Assembly (NCBI RefSeq): GCF_002737765.1
Contig: NZ_PEGG01000012.1
Span: 1-12,592, forward strand
From: Caulobacter sp. B11
GTDB lineage: Bacteria > Pseudomonadota > Alphaproteobacteria > Caulobacterales > Caulobacteraceae
Direction of reading: 5' to 3'
Length of the DNA: 12,592 nt
Positions within the stretch are counted from its first letter, which is position 1, and each line of letters opens with the position of its first letter. This document shows, piece after piece, positions 6,190 through 12,592 of this stretch. The notes under the pieces were generated by a model, which saw only the letters and a list, made by a program, of their open reading frames with translations, had not been told where the DNA came from and did no database searches. A program made the translations under genes and the position numbers.

Positions 6190-6795
6190 TTAGACCTCGA
6201 GGGCGTCCGGCGCCGAGGCGCCGTCGGCGCGGCGGCCGAGAATGTCGCTGACCTTCTTGCCGCGCTTGGCGGCGATCTGGCGGGGCGACGATTGAACCTT
6301 CAGGGCCTCGAACGTGGCGCGAACCATGTTGTACGGGTTCGAGGAACCCGTCGACTTGGCCACGACGTCCTGGACGCCCAGGGTTTCGAGAACCGCGCGC
6401 ATCGGACCGCCGGCGATGACGCCCGTGCCGGGAGGGGCAGCGCGCATCATGACCTTGCCAGCACCCCAACGGCCGTAGCCGTCGTGGTGCAGGGTGCGCG
6501 ATTCCCGCAGGGGGACGCGAACCATGGTCTTCTTGGCTTCTTCGGTCGCCTTGCGGATGGCTTCCGGCACTTCACGCGCCTTGCCATGACCGAAGCCGAC
6601 GCGGCCCTTTTGGTCGCCGACGACCATCAGAGCGGCGAAGCTGAAGCGACGGCCGCCCTTAACGGTGGCGGCGACGCGGTTAATGTGGACGAGCTTTTCG
6701 ACGATGTCGCTGTCGGCGCGCTCTTCCGGGGCGTTGCGGTCGCGACGGCCACGATTGGGGCCGCCGTCTCCGCGCTGTTGATCACCACGAGCCAT
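6190..6795 (-). CDS. rpsE: 30S ribosomal protein S5
   Basis: 201 residues against 167 in E. coli. The core is complete: [20 protein letters not shown] (about 33-52) and [20 protein letters not shown] make up the double-stranded-RNA-binding fold, followed by [17 protein letters not shown] and [18 protein letters not shown] in the second domain. S5 helps translational accuracy and mRNA unwinding at the entry pore. The extra length comes from an Arg/Gly/Asp/Gln-rich N-terminal tail (residues 1-28) and a C-terminal Ala/Asp stretch. ATG at 6795 follows AAGGGAA; starting later at an internal codon would remove the tail but has no comparable ribosome-binding site. It lies between rplR and rpmD with short gaps. 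Confidence 0.98.
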   Translation of the reverse strand: MARGDQQRGDGGPNRGRRDRNAPEERADSDIVEKLVHINRVAATVKGGRRFSFAALMVVGDQKGRVGFGHGKAREVPEAIRKATEEAKKTMVRVPLRESRTLHHDGYGRWGAGKVMMRAAPPGTGVIAGGPMRAVLETLGVQDVVAKSTGSSNPYNMVRATFEALKVQSSPRQIAAKRGKKVSDILGRRADGASAPDALEV

Positions 6796-6807
6796 GCTGT
6801 GATTCCC

Positions 6808-7164
6808 TTAGAAATTCAGGCCGGCTTCGCGCGCGGCGTCAGCCAGGGCTTTCACCCGACCGTGGAAGATGTAGCCGCCGCGATCGAAAACGACGTCCTT
6901 GACGCCTTTTTCAATAGCGCGCTCGGCGACGAGCTTGCCGACCAGAGCGGCCGCGTCCTTGTCCGCGCCCTTGGTCTTGCCTTCACCCTCGAGGGTGGAG
7001 GCCGAGGCCAGGGTCACGCCGCGTTCATCATCGATGATCTGGGCGTAGATGTTCTTGGACGAACGGAAGACCGTAAGACGCGGACGACCGTTGGACAGGG
7101 CCTTGAGGCGGGTGCGGGTGCGTTGGGCACGACGCACGGCGGATTCGCGAGGTGAGAGCGCCAT
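6808..7164 (-). CDS. rplR: 50S ribosomal protein L18
   Basis: 118 residues, the family length. The basic N-terminus ([20 protein letters not shown]) is the 5S rRNA-binding arm, followed by [20 protein letters not shown] and the C-terminal [20 protein letters not shown] motif. L18 acts with L5 and L25 to place 5S rRNA in the central protuberance. ATG at 7164 is three bases after the rplF stop, and the gene ends 12 bases before rpsE. The frame is intact. Confidence 0.99.
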   Translation of the reverse strand: MALSPRESAVRRAQRTRTRLKALSNGRPRLTVFRSSKNIYAQIIDDERGVTLASASTLEGEGKTKGADKDAAALVGKLVAERAIEKGVKDVVFDRGGYIFHGRVKALADAAREAGLNF

Positions 7165-7167
7165 GGC

Positions 7168-7701
7168 TTACTTCTTCTTGCCTTCCTTGCGGCGAACCTT
7201 CTCGCCGGCATAACGCACGCCCTTGCCCTTGTAGGGCTCGGGGGGACGAATGCGGCGGATCTTCGCGGCAATCTCGCCGACCGCCTGCTTGTCAGCACCA
7301 GCGATCTTGATTTCGGTCTGCTTGGGCACAGCGAAGGTGACGCCGGCCGGAGCCTCGACGTTCACATCGTGGCTGAAACCGAGCTGGATGGAGAGCGCGG
7401 TGCCCTTCATCGCGGCGCGGTAACCAACGCCCACCAGCTCGAGGGTTTCCTCGAAGCCGGCGGTGACGCCGTGCACCATGTTCGCCAGAAGCGTGCGGGA
7501 CAGACCCCACATCGACTTGGCGCGCTTGCTTTCATCGCGCGGGCTCAAGGTCAGCTCGGAATTCTCCAGCTTGACCTCGATCTCGTCGGCGATGGTCCAG
7601 GCGAGTTGACCCTTGGGGCCCTTCACCGTGACCGTCTGACCTTCGACCGTGACATTCACGCCCGAGGGGATTTCGACGGCTTTCTTACCGATCCGTGACA
7701 T
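7168..7701 (-). CDS. rplF: 50S ribosomal protein L6
   Basis: 177 residues, the same length as E. coli L6. It starts [17 protein letters not shown], has the duplicated L6 fold, with the first repeat to about residue 80 (KGPKGQLAW, then [17 protein letters not shown]), and carries the conserved C-terminal [18 protein letters not shown] signature with a Lys-rich end. L6 lies near the sarcin-ricin loop and supports elongation-factor binding. ATG at 7701 follows GGGAGGG, a strong ribosome-binding site. It is 17 bases after rpsH. Confidence 0.99.
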   Translation of the reverse strand: MSRIGKKAVEIPSGVNVTVEGQTVTVKGPKGQLAWTIADEIEVKLENSELTLSPRDESKRAKSMWGLSRTLLANMVHGVTAGFEETLELVGVGYRAAMKGTALSIQLGFSHDVNVEAPAGVTFAVPKQTEIKIAGADKQAVGEIAAKIRRIRPPEPYKGKGVRYAGEKVRRKEGKKK

Positions 7702-7718
7702 GTTTTTCCCTCCCGCGC

Positions 7719-8117
7719 CTAGTAGACGCGGCAGAGGACTTCGCCACCGACATTAGCGTCGCGTGCGGCGGAGTCCGACATGACGCCCTTCGGCGTCGAA
7801 AGGATCGAGATGCCCAAGCCGTTCTTGATCGGCTTCAGGTCCTTGATCGACGAATAGACGCGACGGCCAGGCTTGGACACGCGGCTGATCTCGGCGATCA
7901 CGGGCTCACCGTCAAAATACTTGAGCTCGATCTCGAATTCGGGGAACGCACCGGGCTTCTCGACGAGCGAGTAGCCGCGGATGTAGCCTTCGTCGGCCAG
8001 CACGTCCAGGACGCGGGCGCGCAGCTTGGAAGCCGGCGTCGCAACCTTCGAGCGCTTGCGCGTGGCGGCGTTCTTGATGCGAGCGATCATGTCGCTCAGG
8101 GGATCGTTCATCGACAT
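7719..8117 (-). CDS. rpsH: 30S ribosomal protein S8
   Basis: 132 residues, beginning [17 protein letters not shown] and ending with the family motif [20 protein letters not shown] plus VLCRVY. S8 binds helix 21 of 16S rRNA early in 30S assembly. In E. coli it is also the translational repressor of the spc operon, binding an mRNA structure at the start of rplE; I did not recognise an obvious mimic here. ATG at 8117 is chosen over the internal ATG at codon 3 because GAGGA lies seven bases ahead of it and the MSMNDP start is usual in alphaproteobacteria. Confidence 0.98.
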   Translation of the reverse strand: MSMNDPLSDMIARIKNAATRKRSKVATPASKLRARVLDVLADEGYIRGYSLVEKPGAFPEFEIELKYFDGEPVIAEISRVSKPGRRVYSSIKDLKPIKNGLGISILSTPKGVMSDSAARDANVGGEVLCRVY

Positions 8118-8127
8118 CTGATCGTCC

Positions 8128-8433
8128 TCACCAGCTCGATTTCACGAGACCGGGGATCTGCCCCGCCGAGCCGAGCTCGCGCAAGGCGATCCGGCTCATC
8201 TTAAGCTTGCGATAATAGGCGCGCGGGCGGCCCGTCACTTCGCATCGGTTACGGATGCGAACGGCGGACGAGTTGCGCGGAAGCTTCGCGAGCTTCAGGC
8301 GGGCTTCGAAACGTTCTTCGAGCGGCAGGCTTTCGTCATTGGCGATAGCCTTCAGCGCTTCGCGCTTGCCGGCCATTTGCTTGACGAGGGCCTTGACCAT
8401 CTCGTTACGGTTGACGGCGCTTTTCTTTGCCAT
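8128..8433 (-). CDS. rpsN: 30S ribosomal protein S14, zinc-independent form
   Basis: 101 residues, the long form lacking the CxxC pairs of the zinc-binding short paralogue: only one Cys is present, in [20 protein letters not shown]. The C-terminal half ([22 protein letters not shown] end) is the highly conserved part that packs in the 30S head. The N-terminal half is helical and Lys/Glu/Ala-rich, as in Proteobacteria. ATG at 8433 follows AGGGAAA. It lies between rplE and rpsH. Confidence 0.98.
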   Translation of the reverse strand: MAKKSAVNRNEMVKALVKQMAGKREALKAIANDESLPLEERFEARLKLAKLPRNSSAVRIRNRCEVTGRPRAYYRKLKMSRIALRELGSAGQIPGLVKSSW

Positions 8434-8454
8434 GGTGTGTTTCCCTGCCCGCTC

Positions 8455-9012
8455 TTAATTCGTGAACGGGAACTGGAATTCCTTCAGGAGAGCCTTGGCT
8501 TCCTGATCGGACTTCGCAGTGGTGCAGACGATGATGTCCATGCCCCAGATCTGTTCGATCTGGTCATAGTTGATTTCCGGGAACACCAGGTGCTCTTTCA
8601 GACCCATGGCGTAGTTGCCACGGCCGTCGAAGCTCTTGCCGTTCAGGCCGCGGAAGTCCTTCACGCGCGGCAGCGCGATCGTGACCAGGCGGTCGAGGAA
8701 TTCGTACATCCGGTCCTTGCGGAGGGTCACCTTGGCGCCGACCACCATGCCTTCGCGCAGCTTGAAACCGGCGATCGACTTGCGGGCCTTCGTGGCGACC
8801 GGCTTCTGGCCGGCGATGAGGGTCAGGTCCTTGATGGCCGTTTGGGCCTTCTTGGAGTCCGCGACAGCCTCGCCGATACCCATGTTCAGGACGATCTTGT
8901 CCAGCTTGGGGATCTGCATCTCGTTGGTGTAGCCGAACTGTTCCTTCAACGCGGCGCGGATGCGCGCGCGATATTCGGACTTCAGCCGCGGCTCGTAAGC
9001 TTGATCAACCAT
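8455..9012 (-). CDS. rplE: 50S ribosomal protein L5
   Basis: 185 residues (E. coli 179). It contains [20 protein letters not shown], the [20 protein letters not shown] motif that contacts 5S rRNA and P-site t[23 protein letters not shown], and the C-terminal [20 protein letters not shown] strand. L5 joins 5S rRNA to the central protuberance and makes the bridge to S13. ATG at 9012 overlaps the end of rplX by eight bases, with GAGGTGA inside rplX acting as ribosome-binding site, which suggests translational coupling. The frame is intact. Confidence 0.99.
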   Translation of the reverse strand: MVDQAYEPRLKSEYRARIRAALKEQFGYTNEMQIPKLDKIVLNMGIGEAVADSKKAQTAIKDLTLIAGQKPVATKARKSIAGFKLREGMVVGAKVTLRKDRMYEFLDRLVTIALPRVKDFRGLNGKSFDGRGNYAMGLKEHLVFPEINYDQIEQIWGMDIIVCTTAKSDQEAKALLKEFQFPFTN

Positions 9013-9319
9013 TGATCACCTCGCCGGTGGTCTTGGCCACGCGCACCTTCTTGTCGCCTTCGATCTTGAAGCCGACGCGGGTGGGTTTGCCGTTGGAATC
9101 GACGATCGCCACGTTCGAAACGTGAAGCGCCGCTTCCTTGCTCTTGATGCCGCCTTGCGGATCGGCCTGGGTCGCCTTGGTATGGCGTTGAACCAGGTTC
9201 ACGCCCGCCACGACGACGCGGTTTTCCTTGGGGAGAACCAGGGACACAGCGCCTTGCTTGCCCTTGTCCTTGCCCGCGAGGACGACAACGCGGTCGCCCT
9301 TCTTGATCTTGGCAGCCAT
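9005..9319 (-). CDS. rplX: 50S ribosomal protein L24
   Basis: 104 residues. The N-terminal KOW motif region is [20 protein letters not shown] (about residues 6-25), followed by [20 protein letters not shown] and a C-terminal strand ending TTGEVING. L24 is an early assembly initiator for the 50S subunit and lies near the tunnel exit. ATG at 9319 overlaps the rplN stop by one base (TAATG), and its end overlaps rplE by eight bases, so translation of rplN, rplX and rplE is probably coupled. Confidence 0.99.
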   Translation of the reverse strand: MAAKIKKGDRVVVLAGKDKGKQGAVSLVLPKENRVVVAGVNLVQRHTKATQADPQGGIKSKEAALHVSNVAIVDSNGKPTRVGFKIEGDKKVRVAKTTGEVING

Positions 9320-9687
9320 TACAGCACCTCGGGGGCGAGGGAGATGATCTTCATGTGGTTCTTGGCGCGCAGTTCACGAGGAACCGGGCCGAAGATCCGC
9401 GTGCCGACCGGCTCGCTCTGCTTATTGACGATGACCGCGGCATTCTTGTCGAAGCGCGATCAGCGAACCGTCCTTTGCGCTTCATGCCTTGGTTGACGAA
9501 CGACGACGGCGCGAAGCACGTCACCCTTCTTCACGCGACCGCGGGGAATGGCTTCCTTCACGGACACGACGATCACGTCACCGACACTGGCGTAGCGACG
9601 ACCTGCGCCACCCAGCACCTTGATGCACATGACCCGGCGAGCGCCGGAGTTGTCGGCGACTTCCAGGTTAGTTTGCATCTGGATCAT
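9319..9687 (-). pseudogene. rplN: 50S ribosomal protein L14, disrupted by clustered compensating indels
   Basis: Codons 1-64 ([20 protein letters not shown] through [15 protein letters not shown] to VVVR) and codons 78-122 ([20 protein letters not shown] through [20 protein letters not shown]) are normal L14 in one frame, and the total of 122 codons equals the family length. Codons 65-77 (9495-9457) are not: they read as unrelated residues and contain TGA at 9462-9460. In another frame the same bases give MKR, then DGSLI, just as the family motif before RFD requires. About two missing bases near 9494-9486 and two extra bases (one A in the run 9476-9474 and a G at 9457) explain this, with a net change of zero. 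L14 is essential, binds 23S rRNA and forms a bridge to 16S helix 14, so consensus errors are the likely cause. Confidence 0.88.
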
Positions 9688-9704
9688 GGTTCAAACCTTC
9701 CAGA

Positions 9705-9944
9705 TTAAGCCGAGACCTTGGGAAGGACTTCCCAGGTCTTCAGCTTTGACTTCGGAGCACATTCGACGATGCGGGCGATTTCGCCTGCCTTGTACGAGTT
9801 GCTCTCATCGTGTGCGTGGTACTTCTTGGACCGACGCACGATCTTCTTCAGCAGCGGGTGAACGATGGTCCGTTCAACCTTAACCACTACGGTTTTGTCG
9901 CCCTTATCGGAGACGACAACCCCTTCGAGGATACGCTTGGGCAT
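9705..9944 (-). CDS. rpsQ: 30S ribosomal protein S17
   Basis: 79 residues from ATG at 9944 ([20 protein letters not shown]). The frame is open 25 codons further upstream, but those codons run through the rpmC coding region, while AAGGAGAA lies just ahead of 9944 and the family starts here. The OB-fold core is followed by [20 protein letters not shown], a 16S-contacting loop, and [20 protein letters not shown]17 is a primary binder of the 16S 5' domain. It lies ten bases after rpmC and 17 before rplN. Confidence 0.97.
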   Translation of the reverse strand: MPKRILEGVVVSDKGDKTVVVKVERTIVHPLLKKIVRRSKKYHAHDESNSYKAGEIARIVECAPKSKLKTWEVLPKVSA

Positions 9945-9954
9945 ATCGTTCTCC

Positions 9955-10149
9955 TTAAGCCGCGGCCTTGGCGCGCAGCACGGTCTTGATGCGGGCGATG
10001 TCCTTGCGGATCTCGCCAACGCGGTGGGTCTTTTCCACCTGACCGGTCGCTGCCTGGAAGCGCAGGTTGAACTGCTCCTTCTTGAGGCTGAGCAGCTGCT
10101 CGGCGAGTTGGTCGGGGGTCAGAGCCCGGATATCAGCGATCTTGGTCAT
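9955..10149 (-). CDS. rpmC: 50S ribosomal protein L29
   Basis: 64 residues, all helical as expected for L29: [20 protein letters not shown] forms the first helix, [20 protein letters not shown] the turn and conserved motif, and [15 protein letters not shown] the second helix. L29 lies at the tunnel exit next to L23, where trigger factor and SRP dock. ATG at 10149 overlaps the rplP stop by four bases (ATGA), a typical coupled start. The stop TAA lies directly beside the rpsQ ribosome-binding site. Confidence 0.98.
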   Translation of the reverse strand: MTKIADIRALTPDQLAEQLLSLKKEQFNLRFQAATGQVEKTHRVGEIRKDIARIKTVLRAKAAA

Positions 10150-10586
10150 GCCGCTTCGGCCTCCAGAGCCGCACCGGCGTCGATGCGGGTAACGACGCGG
10201 GTCCGGATCGGCAGCTTGGCCGCGCCGAGGCGCAGAGCTTCGCGAGCGATGTCGTCCGGCACGCCGTCGATTTCGAACATGATCCGGCCCGGCGCGACGC
10301 GCGCGGCCCAGTGATCGACGGCGCCCTTGCCCTTACCCATCCGGACTTCGGCCGGCTTGCCGGTGACCGGCACGTCGGGGAAGATACGGATCCAGACGCG
10401 GCCTTGACGCTTCATCTGACGGGTGATGGCACGACGAGCAGCTTCGATCTGACGCGCGGTGATGCGCTCGGGCTCAACGGCCTTGAGGCCGTAGGAGCCG
10501 AAGTTCAGCAGTGCGCCGCCCTTCGTGGAACCGCTGATGCGGCCCTTGAACTGCTTGCGGTACTTGGTTTTCTTCGGTGACAGCAT
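10146..10586 (-). CDS. rplP: 50S ribosomal protein L16
   Basis: 146 residues, about ten longer than E. coli L16 because of an Ala/Glu-rich C-terminal tail ([13 protein letters not shown]). It starts [20 protein letters not shown] and contains [20 protein letters not shown], the [20 protein letters not shown] motif with the Arg that is hydroxylated in E. coli (inside [11 protein letters not shown]), and [14 protein letters not shown]16 organises the A-site and central protuberance of the 50S subunit. ATG at 10586 follows TGAGGA. It is 12 bases after rpsC. Confidence 0.99.
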   Translation of the reverse strand: MLSPKKTKYRKQFKGRISGSTKGGALLNFGSYGLKAVEPERITARQIEAARRAITRQMKRQGRVWIRIFPDVPVTGKPAEVRMGKGKGAVDHWAARVAPGRIMFEIDGVPDDIAREALRLGAAKLPIRTRVVTRIDAGAALEAEAA

Positions 10587-10598
10587 AGCGCTCTATCC

Positions 10599-11348
10599 TC
10601 AGTCCCGACCGCGGCGGCCGCGGTCACCCCGGTCAGGGCGATCGCCACGCTCACGTCCGCCACCTTCGCCGGCGGGGCCGGATTCAGTGGCCAGACGCTT
10701 GTCCAGCGCCATCGGGTCATGCTCCAGCACTTCGCCTTTGAAGATCCAGGTCTTCACGCCGATGATGCCGTAGGTGGTCTTGGCTTCCGCGAAACCGTAG
10801 TCGATGTCGGCGCGCAGGGTGTGGAGCGGCACGCGACCTTCGCGATACCATTCCATCCGCGCGATTTCCGCGCCGCCGAGGCGGCCCGACACGTTGATGC
10901 GGATGCCCTTGGCGCCAAGACGGACGGCCGATTGGATCGACCGCTTCATGGCGCGACGGAAGGCGATCCGGCGCTCGAGCTGCTGGGCGATGGACTCGGC
11001 CACCAGCTGGGCGTCGGTTTCAGGCTTACGGATTTCAACGATGTTCAGGTGAACGTCGCCTTCCGTCATCACCGACAGGTCCTTGCGGAGCTTGTCGATG
11101 TCAGCGCCCTTCTTGCCGATGATGACGCCCGGACGGGCGGCATAGATCGTGACACGGCACTTCTTGTGCGGGCGCTCGATGATGATGCGCGAAACGCCGG
11201 CTTGATACAGGCGCTTCTTGAGCATTGCACGGACCGCGAGATCTTGGTGCAGGAGCTTGCCGTACTGGGGACCGTCGGCGAACCAACGGCTGTCCCAGGT
11301 ACGGTTGATGCCGAGCCGAAGCCCGACCGGATTGACTTTCTGACCCAT
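10599..11348 (-). CDS. rpsC: 30S ribosomal protein S3
   Basis: 249 residues (E. coli 233). The N-terminus [20 protein letters not shown] is diagnostic. The KH domain carries [14 protein letters not shown] with the GKKG loop at residues 78-81. The C-terminal domain has [40 protein letters not shown] and [11 protein letters not shown]3 lines the mRNA entry channel with S4 and S5 and contributes to helicase activity. The last 25 or so residues form a repetitive Arg/Asp/Gly tail ([18 protein letters not shown]), probably disordered. ATG at 11348 overlaps the rplV stop by one base. Confidence 0.99.
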   Translation of the reverse strand: MGQKVNPVGLRLGINRTWDSRWFADGPQYGKLLHQDLAVRAMLKKRLYQAGVSRIIIERPHKKCRVTIYAARPGVIIGKKGADIDKLRKDLSVMTEGDVHLNIVEIRKPETDAQLVAESIAQQLERRIAFRRAMKRSIQSAVRLGAKGIRINVSGRLGGAEIARMEWYREGRVPLHTLRADIDYGFAEAKTTYGIIGVKTWIFKGEVLEHDPMALDKRLATESGPAGEGGGRERGDRPDRGDRGRRGRD

Positions 11349-11728
11349 TAGGCGGCCTCACCCAGTTCGCGGACCACGATGGTGATCTCGGAGAACGGCT
11401 TTTCAACGCGCGTGGCCCGACCGCGAGCACGCGGCGAGAAGCGCTTCATCACCAGGTTTTTGCCCACATAGGCCTCGGCGACGACAAGCGAGTCGATGTC
11501 GAGGTTGTGGTTGTTTTCAGCGTTGGAGATCGCCGAATACAGCGCCTTGCGGACGTCCTGGGCGATGCGCTTGTGGCTGAATTCGAGCTCATTGAGAGCG
11601 CGCTGGACGTTCAGGCCACGAATGGACTGAGCGACCAGGTTCAGCTTACGAGCGCTAGTGCGCAAGGTACGTACCTTGCACATCGCTTCGTTGGCCGGGA
11701 GGCGGCGAGCTTGTTTAGCTTGGCTCAT
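11348..11728 (-). CDS. rplV: 50S ribosomal protein L22
   Basis: 126 residues, with a short N-terminal extension ([16 protein letters not shown]) relative to E. coli (110). The conserved part starts [20 protein letters not shown] and includes [20 protein letters not shown]. The long beta-hairpin [20 protein letters not shown] reaches into the peptide tunnel and forms the constriction with L4, the site of macrolide-resistance changes elsewhere; no insertion or deletion is evident. ATG at 11728 lies three bases after the rpsS stop. Confidence 0.99.
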   Translation of the reverse strand: MSQAKQARRLPANEAMCKVRTLRTSARKLNLVAQSIRGLNVQRALNELEFSHKRIAQDVRKALYSAISNAENNHNLDIDSLVVAEAYVGKNLVMKRFSPRARGRATRVEKPFSEITIVVRELGEAA

Positions 11729-11731
11729 GGC

Positions 11732-12010
11732 CTACTTCCTCTTCGCCTTCTTGTCGGCGGCGTGGCCGGGGAAGCTGCGGGTGGGCGAAAACTCACCGAA
11801 CTTCATGCCGACCATGTCTTCCGACACGGACACGGGAACGTGCTTGTGGCCGTTGTGCACGCCGAAGGTCAGACCGACAAACTGCGGCATGATCGTCGAA
11901 CGGCGCGACCAGGTCTTGATCACGTCCTTGCGGCCCGACGACAGCGCGGCGTCGGCCTTCTTCAGGAGGTACCCGTCGACAAACGGGCCTTTCCAGACGG
12001 AGCGGGTCAT
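11732..12010 (-). CDS. rpsS: 30S ribosomal protein S19
   Basis: 92 residues, the family length. It begins [18 protein letters not shown] and contains [40 protein letters not shown] and the [19 protein letters not shown] end. S19 forms a head complex with S13 and contacts the A-site finger. Gaps of three bases on both sides (rplB and rplV) show tight co-transcription. The frame is intact. Confidence 0.99.
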   Translation of the reverse strand: MTRSVWKGPFVDGYLLKKADAALSSGRKDVIKTWSRRSTIMPQFVGLTFGVHNGHKHVPVSVSEDMVGMKFGEFSPTRSFPGHAADKKAKRK

Positions 12011-12013
12011 GGC

Positions 12014-12592
12014 TTAGCGGCCCTTTTTCGCTTTGTGGCGCGAACGGATGATGAACTTATCCGTGGCCTTGTTGACGCGGGTCTTGGCGCCCTTGGTCGG
12101 CTTGCCGGCCGGGGTCACCGGGTTGCGGCCGCCCGAGGTCCGGCCTTCACCACCACCGTGGGGGTGGTCGACCGGGTTCATGGCGACGCCGCGAACGTGG
12201 GGACGACGACCCATGTGACGAACACGACCGGCCTTGCCGAGGTTTTCGTTCATGTGGTCGGGGTTGGACACGGCGCCGATGGTGGCCATGCACGTGTCGA
12301 GCACCATGCGCAGTTCGCCCGAATTGAGGCGGATCTGGGCGTAGCCGGCGTCACGACCGACCAGCTGGGCGTAGGCGCCAGCCGAACGGGCGATCTGACC
12401 ACCCTTGGCGGGCTTCAGCTCAACATTGTGGATGATCGTGCCGATCGGCATCGTGCGGAGGGCCGAGGCGTTGCCGGGCTTCACATCGACCTTGTCGGCG
12501 GTGACGACTTCGTCGCCGGCCTTGAGGCGCTGCGGGGCCAGGATGTAGGAGAGCTCGCCGTCGGCCTGATACTTGATCAGGGCGATGAAGCG
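12014..12592 (-). CDS. rplB: 50S ribosomal protein L2, C-terminal part, 5' end outside the window
   Basis: 192 residues plus stop are in the window; the frame is open to the edge, so the first 80 to 90 residues of the roughly 275-residue protein are missing. The visible part begins [20 protein letters not shown], which is internal L2 sequence. It continues through [20 protein letters not shown] and [20 protein letters not shown] to [20 protein letters not shown], whose His is the one implicated in peptidyl-transferase activity and subunit joining. It ends in a Lys/Arg-rich tail ([13 protein letters not shown]). L2 is a primary 23S rRNA binder. An in-frame GTG at 12484 is internal, not the start. 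Confidence 0.98.
   Translation of the reverse strand, partial: RFIALIKYQADGELSYILAPQRLKAGDEVVTADKVDVKPGNASALRTMPIGTIIHNVELKPAKGGQIARSAGAYAQLVGRDAGYAQIRLNSGELRMVLDTCMATIGAVSNPDHMNENLGKAGRVRHMGRRPHVRGVAMNPVDHPHGGGEGRTSGGRNPVTPAGKPTKGAKTRVNKATDKFIIRSRHKAKKGR

Noticed and set aside
5701..7155. 484-codon open frame on the plus strand across rplO, rpmD, rpsE and rplR
   Set aside because: It runs opposite four well-conserved genes and a terminator, with no family resemblance; its length follows from high GC.
9457..9495. TGA in rplN as a recoded or readthrough codon
   Set aside because: The bases around the TGA are out of the family's frame too, and the family motif reappears in another frame, so indels explain it better than recoding.
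9705..10019. Longer S17 starting upstream at 10019
   Set aside because: The extension lies inside rpmC and lacks a suitable ribosome-binding site; MPKRILEG with AAGGAGAA is the correct start.
1..12592. A defence, mobile or otherwise novel multi-gene system
   Set aside because: All sizeable real genes are core translation, transcription, secretion or nucleotide-metabolism genes in the standard order; no CRISPR array, transposase, tRNA or rRNA gene was seen.

Overview
The window is the conserved ribosomal-protein gene cluster (3' part of the S10 operon, the whole spc operon, adk and the alpha operon) of an alphaproteobacterium, most probably a Caulobacterales member (Caulobacter, Brevundimonas or Phenylobacterium type). 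The evidence is the gene order, the absence of rpsD between rpsK and rpoA, high GC, the RpoA, L30 and S3 sequences, and a promoter that fits the Caulobacter housekeeping consensus. Genus is inferred from memory of families, not from a search. Every supported gene lies on the minus strand, so transcription runs from high to low coordinates.

Layout in transcription order: rplB (3' part only, 12592-12014), rpsS, rplV, rpsC, rplP, rpmC, rpsQ, rplN, rplX, rplE, rpsN, rpsH, rplF, rplR, rpsE and rpmD form one tight array (overlaps or gaps of 21 bases or less). A strong intrinsic terminator-like hairpin follows rpmD, then comes rplO. After rplO lies a 247-base spacer with three separate palindromes, then secY, closed by a classic terminator. 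adk follows on its own. A good housekeeping promoter (3017-3044) and a roughly 100-base hairpin-rich leader then start rpsM-rpsK-rpoA-rplQ, which ends at another hairpin (398-429). The first 325 bases hold the start of an unrelated small membrane protein, cut by the window edge.

Together the genes supply large- and small-subunit ribosomal proteins, the alpha subunit of RNA polymerase, the SecY channel and adenylate kinase. No accessory, mobile or defence system is present. The points worth a second look are regulatory (a terminator inside the spc operon, a repeat-rich rplO-secY spacer, the rpsM leader) and sequence-quality related: rpmD carries a one-base frameshift and rplN a cluster of mutually compensating indels with an in-frame stop. 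In essential genes these are most easily explained as consensus errors.
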